From NCBI GenBank assembly GCA_023460395.1, contig JAEWQB010000006.1:27801-91800 (forward strand): a stretch of 64,000 nucleotides of DNA, read 5' to 3'. The notes under the pieces were generated by a model. The model did no database searches. It saw nothing but the letters and a program-made list of their open reading frames with translations, and had not been told where the DNA came from. The stretch is from Pseudomonadota bacterium (lineage in GTDB: Bacteria > Desulfobacterota > Desulfovibrionia > Desulfovibrionales > Desulfovibrionaceae). A program made the position numbers and the translations under genes. The stretch's first letter is position 1, and each line of letters starts with the position of its first letter. Shown here one piece after another: positions 24,684-34,207 of this stretch.

Positions 24684-26315
24684 ATGATATTTCGCCGCAG
24701 CGCCATGGACAACAAGAAGGGGCACGAAACACCCCGCCCGGCGATTGGCGAAAATCCCAGCGCCGCGCGAGACGTCACAAAGGACACGACGAGACGCTCC
24801 CCCACGTTCCCCGGCGAACCGGCATGCGCCCCCTTGGGGCCACACCCCACCGCAGCGGAAGGTGCGGAGACCGCGCCGCATCTTGGCGGTATATTGCTTG
24901 CCGCCGGTCGCGCTTCACGTATGGGAGAATCCAAAACCACGCTCCAGATGGCGCACGGCTCCGCTCTGGCTCACGCGGCAACGGCCTTGCGCGGCGGAGT
25001 GAACGGTCCCATCGTGGTGGTCACAGGATTTCATGAACAGGCCGTGCGGGAAGAGGCTACGCGGTTGGGACTAGAAATTATCTGCAATCCCGCGCCGGAA
25101 CGCGGCATGTTTTCTTCCATCCGGTGCGGTCTGACGGCATTGCGCGGCAGGGTGGACGCCGCCTTTGTGCTCCCGGCAGACATGCCGCTGATACGGCCCG
25201 CCACCTGCGCCCTGCTGGCGGAAGCCTTCAGGCTCCACCGGGCCGCCGTCACCTATCCCTGTTTTTACGGGGAGCGCGGGCATCCGCCGTTACTCCACGC
25301 AGTGAGTATGGACCGCGCCTTGGCCCATTCCGGCGAGGGAGGTCTGCGCGTGGTGCTTGACGCAATAGAAAGGGCCTTCCGCGCGGAGGAGGCCCCGTCC
25401 GCCACCCGCACAGCGTCCCCGGCACCGGCATGCCGAACAGCGCCGACCGCCGTGCATGAAGTGGAAACCTGTGATGCGGGTATTTTGGCAGACATGGACA
25501 CGCCAGAGGACTTTGCGCGACTGGCAACCCGGAGCAACGCGCAAACAACGCCCATTCCCACACGGCGGGAATGTGCCGCTCTTTTGGACTTGGCGGGCAC
25601 ACCACCCGCCACCCGCGCTCATTGCCGCAAAGTGGCCCTTGCCGCGCTCCTTCTGCTTCGCGTGTTACGCAAACGCCGCTCCGCATCCACAGGAAATGAC
25701 GATTCCGCCCCGGCAAAGGTCCGCAGGCTCGTCTGGGCTTCGGCACTGCTGCATGACATCTGCAAAGGCGCACGACACCACGAAACCGCAGGGGCCGTAC
25801 TGCTGACCCGGCACGGCTTCCCTGAAGTGGCGGAAATAGTGGGAGCGCACAGGGATATAGATCCCGCCACCGCCACACGTATCGGGCCACGCGAACTGGT
25901 CATGCTTGCCGATAAATTCATACAGGGCACCAACCTGATTCCGCTGGAAGAGCGATATGCCGTGCGGCTGCGACAATGGGCACACGCCCCGGAGGTCGTA
26001 GCCGACATCAGCAAACGACAAAACCGCGCCTCACGCCTGTGTGCCATGCTGGAATCTGAAATAGGCGAAGGGGCCTTCCCCTTGCTCTGCCGGTACCTCG
26101 CACCATCTCATACCCCACCCGCTCCGGGAACTGCCTCTCCCGGCGTGCCGCCCGCAACCGGACAGTGTGTTCAACCCGGCACTCGCCCTACCACGCACTC
26201 CGGCACCCGGCCCGGTGTTCAATCTGATACGCAACCCGGTATACAATCGGACACGCAACCCGCAGACGTCCGCAGTTCACGCGCGCATGCCCCCTCCGGG
26301 TGGGAAACCCCATGA
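24684..26315 (+). CDS. MocA-like nucleotidyltransferase fused to an HD domain (DVU_1551-like)
   Basis: 543 residues. After a 65-residue variable leader, a MobA/MocA-like domain appears: GGILLAAGRASRMGESK, with NPAPERGMFSSIRCGLTAL and FVLPADMPLIRPATC. The second half (from about 295) carries an HD-type helical domain with LLHDICKGARHHETAG and IVGAHRDIDPATA. The last 60 residues are degenerate repeats of SDTQPG-like units. MocA makes molybdopterin cytosine dinucleotide, the cofactor form known in D. gigas Mop, so the first domain fits; the role of the HD domain is unknown. A Met at 24705 is an alternative start. Confidence 0.85.
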   Translation: MIFRRSAMDNKKGHETPRPAIGENPSAARDVTKDTTRRSPTFPGEPACAPLGPHPTAAEGAETAPHLGGILLAAGRASRMGESKTTLQMAHGSALAHAATALRGGVNGPIVVVTGFHEQAVREEATRLGLEIICNPAPERGMFSSIRCGLTALRGRVDAAFVLPADMPLIRPATCALLAEAFRLHRAAVTYPCFYGERGHPPLLHAVSMDRALAHSGEGGLRVVLDAIERAFRAEEAPSATRTASPAPACRTAPTAVHEVETCDAGILADMDTPEDFARLATRSNAQTTPIPTRRECAALLDLAGTPPATRAHCRKVALAALLLLRVLRKRRSASTGNDDSAPAKVRRLVWASALLHDICKGARHHETAGAVLLTRHGFPEVAEIVGAHRDIDPATATRIGPRELVMLADKFIQGTNLIPLEERYAVRLRQWAHAPEVVADISKRQNRASRLCAMLESEIGEGAFPLLCRYLAPSHTPPAPGTASPGVPPATGQCVQPGTRPTTHSGTRPGVQSDTQPGIQSDTQPADVRSSRAHAPSGWETP

Positions 26316-27100
26316 GCTGCCAACGCGGCATTCTTATCCTGATGCGTCACGGAGCCACGTCTGGTGGAACAGGCAAAGCCATTGGTCGCACCCCACTCCC
26401 CCTCTCCAGAGAAGGGTGGCGGCAGGCCCACGACTTGGCTCACTGCCTGCTGGATACGCGGGCGGAGAATTTGACGGAAAAACTTCCCACAAACCCGGAA
26501 ACCGTATTGTCCGCGTGCAGAATGCCACGTCCCCCCCGGTTCTCGTCCGCTCCCGCCTCAGGCACCACGCAGGCGGCATCTCCGGGTCGGCGTTTCCCTC
26601 TCCGGGCAATTTACTCCAGCCCCGCGCAGCGCTGCCAAGACACGCTTGCCCCACTGACCGCGCAGTTGGCCCATGACAAGACGCTCGTGCCGCGCATAGT
26701 GCCCGGTCTGGATGAAATTGATTTGGGAATATGGGAAAATTGCCGTTTTACCGACATTCTCGCGCGTTTTCCACAGGCGTATGCGGCACGGGGAAACGAT
26801 ATGGCCCATGTTGCCCCGGAAGGCGGCGAAACATTCTCGCAGGTGGCGGAGCGGGTATGGACAGCCGTCTCCCGCATTGCCGCAGGCCCCTTACCCGCGC
26901 TCGCCGTAACACACGCAGGTTGCCTGCGCACCGTGCTTTGCCGCCTGACAGACACACCTCTGGCGGAAGTGATGCGCTTTTCCCCCCCACCGGCCCACGC
27001 TGTGGCATTGCTTGTCCACCACGGGGCTATCAGTCTGCTAGACGCCAACATACCCGCATGGGAACTCGGCCCCCGTCTGTACGCTGGGGAATATAGCTAG
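26312..27100 (+). CDS. Histidine phosphatase family protein
   Basis: 262 residues from the ATG at 26312 (ATGA overlap with the previous stop). The catalytic motif LMRHGATSGGTGKAIGRT lies at about residues 9-26, with the second Arg in YSSPAQRCQDTL, the acid in EIDLGIWEN and the second His in LAVTHAGCLRT. The layout resembles alpha-ribazole phosphatase/phosphoglycerate mutase types. A 35-residue Pro/Ser insert precedes IYSSPAQR. As last gene of the molybdenum locus it may remove a phosphate from a cofactor intermediate, but this is a guess. It overlaps the convergent ligase gene by four bases. Confidence 0.85.
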   Translation: MSCQRGILILMRHGATSGGTGKAIGRTPLPLSREGWRQAHDLAHCLLDTRAENLTEKLPTNPETVLSACRMPRPPRFSSAPASGTTQAASPGRRFPLRAIYSSPAQRCQDTLAPLTAQLAHDKTLVPRIVPGLDEIDLGIWENCRFTDILARFPQAYAARGNDMAHVAPEGGETFSQVAERVWTAVSRIAAGPLPALAVTHAGCLRTVLCRLTDTPLAEVMRFSPPPAHAVALLVHHGAISLLDANIPAWELGPRLYAGEYS

Positions 27101-28758
27101 CTCTTTTCGCGCATGGCTTCAGAAAACAGCTCCGCAGCCATTTCACGCAGCTTGAACTTTTGTATCTTTCCGCTGGCGGTAAGGGGATATTCTTTCACAA
27201 AGGCAATATACCGGGGCACTTTGTACCACGCAATCTGCCCCCGGCAATGGTCGCGCACGTCTTCAGGCGCAATCTCGCGGTCCGGTTTGGAAATGATGAA
27301 AGCTCCCACCTCTTCGCCGTACTTACGGCTGGGAACCCCCACAACCTGCACGTCCTGAACACTTTCCATGCCATAGAGGAATTCTTCGATCTCGCGGGGA
27401 TAAATATTTTCTCCTCCCCGGATGATCATATCCTTCATGCGTCCGGTGATAACCAGATACCCTTCCTCATCCATGATGCCTATGTCACCAGTGTGCAGCC
27501 AACCATCTGGAGTAATAGCTTTTTCCGTGGCTTCGGGCATGTTGTAATAGCCCTTCATCACGTTATAGCCACGGCACATAACCTCGCCCGGCATGCCGGG
27601 CGGGCATTCTTCATCAGTATCGGGGTCCACAATTTTAACGTCTATACCGGGCATATGGCGCCCCACGGTTTGGGTGCGACGCTCAAAGCTATCGTCTGGA
27701 GTCGTCTGGGTAATAACCGGCGAGGCTTCAGTTAAGCCGTAGCAGATGGTCACTTCGCGCATATTGAGCTTGTCCACCACCTGCCGCATCAAATGGGTGG
27801 GGCAGACAGAACCCGCCATAATACCCGTGCGCAACGAACTGAAGTCAAACTTATCAAACAGCCGGTGCTCCAGTACCGCCAAAAACATGGTGGGCACGCC
27901 GTAGAGGGCCGTGCATTTTTCCTGATCCACGGCGGACATAACGTGCACGGGGTTGAATCCCTCTAAAATAACCAGCGTGGAACCATGGTTTATAGCCGCC
28001 ATAACGCCAAGCACGCACCCGAAGCAATGAAACAGAGGCACAGGCAGGCACAGGCGGTCTTTGGAAGACAGGCTCTGGTGCTTGCCGATCCAATAGCCGT
28101 TCAACCCCACGTTGCAATGCGTCAGCATCACGCCCTTGGGGAATCCCGTGGTACCGGAAGTATACTGCATATTCACCACGTCGTGAGGCGAAAGAGATTT
28201 CTGGCGTTCCTCATACTCCTGCGCACTCACCAAGGGGGCCAGTTCCATGACTTCCGGCACAGCATACATGCCCCGGTGACGCTCTTCTCCCAAGAACAGT
28301 ACCCGCTTCAGATGGGGCAGTTCCGGGCAGTCCAACTTGCCGCGCGGTTGTGTGCGCAGTTCGGGAATAATGTCATACACGGTTTGCAAAAAATCATAAT
28401 CCCGATAGCCGTCTGAAACAAAGAGGTTCTCGCACTCCGAATGCGCGAGAAGATACCGCAGTTCGCTTTCACGATAGTTGGTGTTTACCGTTAACAACAC
28501 CGCGCCAATTTTGGCTGTGGCAAACTGCAAGGCAACCCAGTAGGGCACGTTGGTCGCCCACACGCCCACCTTCTCGCCCGACTGAATGCCCATCGCCATT
28601 AACCCGCGAGCCAGAGAATCCACCACTTCCCCAAATTGCTGGTACGTGAGGCGAAAGTCTTTATCGGGAAAAACAACAGCGTCAGTATCTGGACTAGCGG
28701 CAATGGCCTCGTCCAGAATCTGGCCGAGTGTCTTTTCGCGAAGTATAAACTCGTGCAT
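27097..28758 (-). CDS. Acyl-CoA synthetase (AMP-forming), FadD-like
   Basis: A 553-residue ANL-family enzyme of usual length: P-loop QYTSGTTGFPKGVMLTH (about 193-209), YGLTEASPVITQT, GWLHTGDIGIMDEEGYLVITGR (about 415-436) and the C-terminal catalytic Lys in PLTASGKIQKFKLRE. It should activate a fatty or other carboxylic acid to the CoA thioester. A GAGGATA site precedes the ATG. It is a single-gene unit, convergent with the molybdenum locus. Confidence 0.92.
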   Translation of the reverse strand: MHEFILREKTLGQILDEAIAASPDTDAVVFPDKDFRLTYQQFGEVVDSLARGLMAMGIQSGEKVGVWATNVPYWVALQFATAKIGAVLLTVNTNYRESELRYLLAHSECENLFVSDGYRDYDFLQTVYDIIPELRTQPRGKLDCPELPHLKRVLFLGEERHRGMYAVPEVMELAPLVSAQEYEERQKSLSPHDVVNMQYTSGTTGFPKGVMLTHCNVGLNGYWIGKHQSLSSKDRLCLPVPLFHCFGCVLGVMAAINHGSTLVILEGFNPVHVMSAVDQEKCTALYGVPTMFLAVLEHRLFDKFDFSSLRTGIMAGSVCPTHLMRQVVDKLNMREVTICYGLTEASPVITQTTPDDSFERRTQTVGRHMPGIDVKIVDPDTDEECPPGMPGEVMCRGYNVMKGYYNMPEATEKAITPDGWLHTGDIGIMDEEGYLVITGRMKDMIIRGGENIYPREIEEFLYGMESVQDVQVVGVPSRKYGEEVGAFIISKPDREIAPEDVRDHCRGQIAWYKVPRYIAFVKEYPLTASGKIQKFKLREMAAELFSEAMREKS

Positions 28759-29209
28759 GCGGTATCCTCAAAGTAATGGAGCCATATCAAAATGCGAACG
28801 GGAAGGCCCTTTCACGGAGAGACGGAGAAAAAAGCCGGAGGCTTTTCACCAGCAGCCATGGTACGCAAAACGTTTCATTCGTAACCAAAGAATATCCGAT
28901 TTTCAACGAAAATAGCTAGCCCACTGAAAACACAGGGAAAATGAATGATTACTCACTCTCTTCCCTATAACAATGCATGAGAAGGGAAAGAAGTAAAAAT
29001 TCATATGGTCGCCGGGCGGTAAACGCGGTAGACTAACACTCTGCCGGTCCCGACCCGCGTGGCCCGCCAAACGGCGTAACGACGGTCCGCTCCCGGCACA
29101 CCGGAGTATCTCGTAACCCAAGGTGCCATCTTGACGCCACGACCAAGCATCCTTACGAAAGCTGTCCGGCGAAATACGCCGTAACATACATTGACCGTGG
29201 AGACGACCC
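28759..29209. other. Divergent intergenic region of 450 bases
   Basis: Promoters of the acyl-CoA synthetase (leftward) and the SLC13-type transporter (rightward) should lie here. A near-palindrome TGAATGATTACTCA (near 28942-28955) might be an operator for the ligase gene; it has 5 of 7 matching arm positions. No RNA or gene is recognised. Confidence 0.4.
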
Positions 29210-31042
29210 GTGCCCCTTACCTATGATATGATCGCCACGCTGCTCACGCTCGCAATAGGTGTGATTTTTCTTGTCAGCAACGTAGTGCGTAACGATATCA
29301 CAGCCATTTTTATTGTCATCGCCCTGACACTCAGCGGAGTGCTGCCGATAGACGACGCGCTTTCAGGCTTTTCCAGTTCCACCGTGCTCATTATCAGTTG
29401 CATGTTCATTGTGGGAAAGGCCATCACGCACACAGGCATTGCCCAACGCGTGGGGGAAGCCATCATCCGGCACGGTGGTAAGGACGAACGAAAATTACTG
29501 CTCATGATTATGGGGGCATCCGCCTCTGTTGGCGCGTTTATGAGCTCCACGGCTACGGCAGCCATATTCATTCCCATCACGCTTTCAGTTGCGGAAAAAA
29601 CACGCATCAATCCCCGCCGGTTGCTCATGCCACTCGCGTTAGCCGCGCTCATAAGCGGTATGATGACGCTGGTGGCAACCACACCCAACATTATCGTCAA
29701 CGGCATATTACGGGAACATGGGGTAGAACCGCTAGGCTTTTTCAGCTTCACCCCTTTCGGAATTCTCATCCTGCTCCTGACCATGGGCTTCATGCTGCTT
29801 TTCGGTCAAAACATGCTGGCCCCTAAAGATGCCAAAATGGAAAGCAAAAAAAGCCTGTCCATTGACGACCTTCTGCGCCGCCACCAGATAGACAAATCCG
29901 AATATCTGCTCCGCATTCCCACGGATTCGGGTCTTGTGGACCGCAGCGTCGCCCGTATGCAACTTGGCGCACGGTACGGCATAACACTGCTGGCAGTGGA
30001 AAGCGCGGAAAACGGCAGACGCCGGGCCATAACCTCAGCCAGCCCCGAAAAAGTGTTTCAGGCGGGGGACCAACTGCTGGTTATCGGAACGGAAGCGCAC
30101 CTGCACGCCTTTAAAGAGGCTTTCGCGCTGGAGCATGTTGTCACCTCCACCGCAAAACGCAGACGTTTCTTCCAGGTGGTGGGGCTGGCGGAAGTTATGA
30201 TCAGCCCCGACTCTTCCCTCATCGGCAAATCGCTGCGGGAAACCCATTTTCAGACCATCTACCAAAGCATGGTACTAGGAATTCGCCGCAAACGGGAAAC
30301 GCTGACAGAAGACATCGCTGACCTGCCCCTGAAGTTTGGCGACGTGCTGCTGGTGTGTGGCGCGTGGAAAGACATTCTGCGCATGGACAGTAACAAAAGC
30401 CAGTACCTGCTGCTCACGCTCCCGCAAGACTACCGGGAAGTGGTACGCGCACCCCACAAGGCAAAAATAGCCCTCGCCATCATGGTAGCCATGGTGGCAC
30501 TCATGGCTTCCGGTCTGTTACTCCCTGTTAGCGCCATTTTGCTCGCCACGTTCGCCCTTGTGATCACGCGGTGCGTGCCCCTGCACTCACTGTATGAAGT
30601 GGTGGACTGGCAAACCGTGGTGATGATCGCAGGCATTCTGCCGCTGGTGCTCGCCCTGCAAAAAACCGGCGTTATCTCCCTCGTGTCCGACGCATTTATC
30701 AGCACCGTGTCCGGCGCGGGACCACTTGTTGTGCTGACAGGGCTGTTCCTCATCACCTCGCTGCTGGGCTTCTGCCTCTCCAGCACTGCCGTAGCGGTGC
30801 TTATTGCGCCCATGGCTGTGGATATCGCCCTTAAGCTGAACATCAGCCCTCAGGCCTGTGCCATGACAGTAGCCATAGCCTGTTCCGCCGTATTCCTTTC
30901 TCCGCTCGGTTCCCCGGTGCATATGCTGGTCCGCGAGCCGGGCGGGTATGCTCTGAAGGACTACGCCAAAGTAGGTGCCCCGCTTCTGGTGCTGGCCCTG
31001 CTGGCCACGCTCCTTTTTTGCTGGCTGTTTTATCTCCGCTAG
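29210..31042 (+). CDS. SLC13/DASS-type transporter with two RCK_C domains
   Basis: A 610-residue polytopic protein starting at a GTG with a GGAG site. Membrane segments cover about 1-205 and 420-610, including MSSTATAAIFIPITLSVAEK and, in the second half, CLSSTAVAVLIAPMAVDIAL, the paired SxT-type motifs of the ArsB/SLC13 fold. Two soluble RCK_C (TrkA-C) domains lie between, at about 222-305 (IPTDSGLVDRSVARMQLGARYGITL...) and 318-400 (SPDSSLIGKSLRETHF). Proteins of this design carry sulfate or dicarboxylates with Na+, and the RCK_C pair probably senses a ligand. In a sulfate reducer sulfate is plausible but not shown. Confidence 0.9.
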   Translation: MPLTYDMIATLLTLAIGVIFLVSNVVRNDITAIFIVIALTLSGVLPIDDALSGFSSSTVLIISCMFIVGKAITHTGIAQRVGEAIIRHGGKDERKLLLMIMGASASVGAFMSSTATAAIFIPITLSVAEKTRINPRRLLMPLALAALISGMMTLVATTPNIIVNGILREHGVEPLGFFSFTPFGILILLLTMGFMLLFGQNMLAPKDAKMESKKSLSIDDLLRRHQIDKSEYLLRIPTDSGLVDRSVARMQLGARYGITLLAVESAENGRRRAITSASPEKVFQAGDQLLVIGTEAHLHAFKEAFALEHVVTSTAKRRRFFQVVGLAEVMISPDSSLIGKSLRETHFQTIYQSMVLGIRRKRETLTEDIADLPLKFGDVLLVCGAWKDILRMDSNKSQYLLLTLPQDYREVVRAPHKAKIALAIMVAMVALMASGLLLPVSAILLATFALVITRCVPLHSLYEVVDWQTVVMIAGILPLVLALQKTGVISLVSDAFISTVSGAGPLVVLTGLFLITSLLGFCLSSTAVAVLIAPMAVDIALKLNISPQACAMTVAIACSAVFLSPLGSPVHMLVREPGGYALKDYAKVGAPLLVLALLATLLFCWLFYLR

Positions 31043-31093
31043 GCAACGCGCTGGCAGCGGACTAACAGACTGACAGGCCGACAGACTGACGGG

Positions 31094-34000
31094 CTACGCT
31101 TCCGCTGGCGGATGCCGCCGTGTCCACCACGTAGTGGCGCTGTCTCTCAGCGAGCACAGCACCGGCACCAAAACCAGTGTCAGCAGCGTAGCCACCAAAA
31201 GGCCGAAAATCACAGCCACAGCCATAGACCCCCACCATTGGGCGGATTCAGATTCCGTGACGATGGAAAACTTGAAAAAGTCCACGCTTATCCCCGCCGC
31301 CATGGGGAGCAGGCCCAATATTGTCGTAATGGCGGTAAGCAGGACCGGGCGTAACCGGGTAAGGCCCGCGTTGATAAGTGCCTCGTCCGTGCTCATGCCC
31401 GTTTTCTTAAGCTGCTCGAAGTAGTCAATAAGCACAATGGCATTATTCACCACCACGCCAGCCAGCGAAATAACGCCCACCCCTGTCATGACAACGCCGA
31501 AGGGAGTTCCCGTCACCAGCAGACCAAGGAACACGCCAATGAACGAAAGGAGCACAGAACTGAGGATAATAAAGGGCGTGGCAAGCGAGTTGAACTGAGC
31601 CACGAGCACAAGGAAAATTAAAAAGATGGCTGCCACAAACGCTTCAGAAAGAAATTCCTGCGCCTTGCGCTGCTCTTCCTGTTCTCCGGAGAAACTGTAC
31701 GAATACCCGCGCGGCCACTCCATATTCCGCAGTTTACCGTCCAACTCGCGGATAATATCGTTAGCCAGCCTGCCATCCACATTGGAGGAAAGCGTAATAA
31801 CTCGCTTCTGGTCTTTATGATTGATCGCGCCAAGCCCGCTGGCAAGCCGCACGTCCGCAAGGGAAGGAAGCGGCACAGGTTCTCCGTTCGCACCGGAAAC
31901 CGTAATACGGCGTAGCGATTCCACGGAGGTGCGGTCTTTTTCAGGTAACTTGGCGACGATGTCATACTCGTCCTTACCCTCACGATACACGCCAACCTTC
32001 ACGCCGTTTATGGCGGCTTTCACCGTGTAGGCAATAGTGTAGGCGTCCAGCCCCAGCAATGCGGCCTTCTCTTTGTCCACGCGCACCTGAATTTCAGGTT
32101 TGCCGTCCACAAAGTTATCCTTCATATCCACTATGCCGGGAATATCACGCATCAGGGTGCGCACCTTTGCGACCAGACTCCCCAGCACCGTCATGTCGTC
32201 CCCGTAAATTTCCAGACTTATGGGGTCGCCGGTGGGCGGGCCATCTTCTTCCTTTTCCACGCGCACTTCGGCCCCGGTGATCATGGAGGCTAAACGCTCT
32301 CGTAGTTCCGAAATCACACTGGAAGAAGAGCGTGTCCGCTCTTCCATATTCTTGAAGTCCAGTGTCACCGCCCCCAAGTGTGTACCGGAGCCTCCCCCGC
32401 CAAAGTCACCGCCGGTTCCTTCGCCCGTGCTGCTGATAATATAGCGCACATCGCCATATTCTCCCGCCACCCGCTCCATGAGCCGTATGTGGCGGTCCGT
32501 GGCCTCCAGATTGGTACCCACAGGAAGTTTGACGTTGGCATGGGCACGTTTAGGCTCTGTATCGGGGAAAAATTCCACCCCTTTGCCAAACATACCGAAA
32601 GCCACAACGGAAACGACCAGCGCGGAGAACGAGCAGCCCACCACCAGTAAGCGGTGCCGCAAGGCCCATTCCAGCAGTCCTCGATATTTTCTCCTAAATC
32701 GCGTGTCCTTAGAACTGTCACGCGCAAACCGGGGAGGCTTTGCCGTTTGATAACGGGCCGACAACACAGGGTTGATTATCAACGCCACAAACAGTGACCC
32801 CAATAGGGCCAGAATAACTGTTTTAGGCAGGAATGACATAAAACCGCCCATGATGCCGGGCCAGAACACCATAGGAAAAAATGCCCCCACGGTGGTCAGC
32901 GTGGAGGTGATAACCGGCCACGCCACCTCGCTTGTGCCGTCCAGTGCGGCCTGCCGACGGCTCTTCCCTTCCTGCATATGCCGGTAAATATTTTCTACAA
33001 TGACAATACCATTGTCCACCAGCATACCTAACGCGAGAATGAGGGAAAAGAGCACCACCATGTTCAACGTAATGCCCAGCGCCCGCAACAGCGCGAAGGT
33101 AATGAGCATGGAAAGTGGAATGGCTGCGGAGACAAACAGGGCCGACCGACCGCCGATAAATGCCAGCACCACCACCAGCACCAGAATAAGCCCGGAAAGA
33201 ATGTTATTTTCCAGATCGGCTACCATGATGCGGATGTCCTCCGCCATGTCCGACGTCATGCTTATGGTGAGCGAGGGCGGCATGGAGGCACGCATGTCGC
33301 GTACCACCTCGTTAACCTGATCATTGATGAAAATAATATTTTCGCCGCTGCGCTTAATGATCTGCACGGTTACGGCGCTTTCCCCATTCAGACGGCTCAG
33401 GGAATCTGGATCTTTGTAATGATCGCGGATAGTTGCCACATCGCGCAAGTACACGGGCTTGCCGTCCCGCACAAAGGCCACAATACCGGTAATTTCCGAA
33501 GGCTGCTGAAAGTCTTCCGGCACGCGGACCTGATAGCGGGCGTCGCCGATATCCATATACCCGCCCGGCATGTTCACGTTGCCCCGTTCCACAGACTGCA
33601 ACATTGTAGTAAATGGCACATTATAAGCGGCTACGCGGTCCATGTCGAATTCCACATGAATTTCCCGCTCTAGACCTCCAATAATACGCGCGTCCAGCAC
33701 GCCGGGAATAGCTTCAAACCGGTCTTCAAATTCTTCGGCAAACACCTTGAGCCGCTTGAGACTGAACGGGCCGGACAGGACCACCTGAAGGATGGGCATG
33801 TCTGAAAAGTTCATCTCCGTAACCAGCGGATCGTCCTCAAGATCCGATGGCAGATCCCCCTGAGCCTGATCCACCTTATCGCGCACCTTTTGCAGGGCGT
33901 CGTCTATGTCTTCGCTGGGCAAAAACTTGATGGCAATGGTAGACGTTCCATCGTTAGACTGGGAAGTCAGCTCTTCCACCCCAGCCAAGCCCTTAAGTTT

Positions 34001-34207
34001 GCGCTCCAAGGGGATGGTAACGAGCTTTTCCATATCCTCAGGAGCCACCCCCTCATACGTGGTAGTGACGAAGATATACGGAATCTGGATATCGGGAGAA
34101 GCCTCTCGCGGCAGCTTGGCATAGCTGTAAAATCCCGCCACGATGATCAAGAGTAAAACAACCAACACCAGCGACTGGTTTTTTACAGCACCTTCGTTCA
34201 GAATCAT
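31094..34207 (-). CDS. RND efflux transporter permease (AcrB/MdtB superfamily)
   Basis: A 1037-residue inner-membrane pump of standard length. It begins ILNEGAVKNQSLVLVVLLLIIVAGFYSY (TM1) and has two large periplasmic loops and two blocks of TM helices. In TM4, ALGMLVDNGIVIVENI keeps the first proton-relay Asp but has Asn where AcrB has the second, a variant seen in many RND proteins. The end of the first half has the usual MVFWPGIMGGFMSFLPKT. The start overlaps the adaptor stop (ATGA). Substrates cannot be read. Confidence 0.95.
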   Translation of the reverse strand: MILNEGAVKNQSLVLVVLLLIIVAGFYSYAKLPREASPDIQIPYIFVTTTYEGVAPEDMEKLVTIPLERKLKGLAGVEELTSQSNDGTSTIAIKFLPSEDIDDALQKVRDKVDQAQGDLPSDLEDDPLVTEMNFSDMPILQVVLSGPFSLKRLKVFAEEFEDRFEAIPGVLDARIIGGLEREIHVEFDMDRVAAYNVPFTTMLQSVERGNVNMPGGYMDIGDARYQVRVPEDFQQPSEITGIVAFVRDGKPVYLRDVATIRDHYKDPDSLSRLNGESAVTVQIIKRSGENIIFINDQVNEVVRDMRASMPPSLTISMTSDMAEDIRIMVADLENNILSGLILVLVVVLAFIGGRSALFVSAAIPLSMLITFALLRALGITLNMVVLFSLILALGMLVDNGIVIVENIYRHMQEGKSRRQAALDGTSEVAWPVITSTLTTVGAFFPMVFWPGIMGGFMSFLPKTVILALLGSLFVALIINPVLSARYQTAKPPRFARDSSKDTRFRRKYRGLLEWALRHRLLVVGCSFSALVVSVVAFGMFGKGVEFFPDTEPKRAHANVKLPVGTNLEATDRHIRLMERVAGEYGDVRYIISSTGEGTGGDFGGGGSGTHLGAVTLDFKNMEERTRSSSSVISELRERLASMITGAEVRVEKEEDGPPTGDPISLEIYGDDMTVLGSLVAKVRTLMRDIPGIVDMKDNFVDGKPEIQVRVDKEKAALLGLDAYTIAYTVKAAINGVKVGVYREGKDEYDIVAKLPEKDRTSVESLRRITVSGANGEPVPLPSLADVRLASGLGAINHKDQKRVITLSSNVDGRLANDIIRELDGKLRNMEWPRGYSYSFSGEQEEQRKAQEFLSEAFVAAIFLIFLVLVAQFNSLATPFIILSSVLLSFIGVFLGLLVTGTPFGVVMTGVGVISLAGVVVNNAIVLIDYFEQLKKTGMSTDEALINAGLTRLRPVLLTAITTILGLLPMAAGISVDFFKFSIVTESESAQWWGSMAVAVIFGLLVATLLTLVLVPVLCSLRDSATTWWTRRHPPAEA

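Noticed and set aside
28903..29187. A 94-codon open frame in the ligase/SLC13 intergenic region
   Set aside because: No ribosome site or recognisable features; it occupies a region that must hold two promoters.
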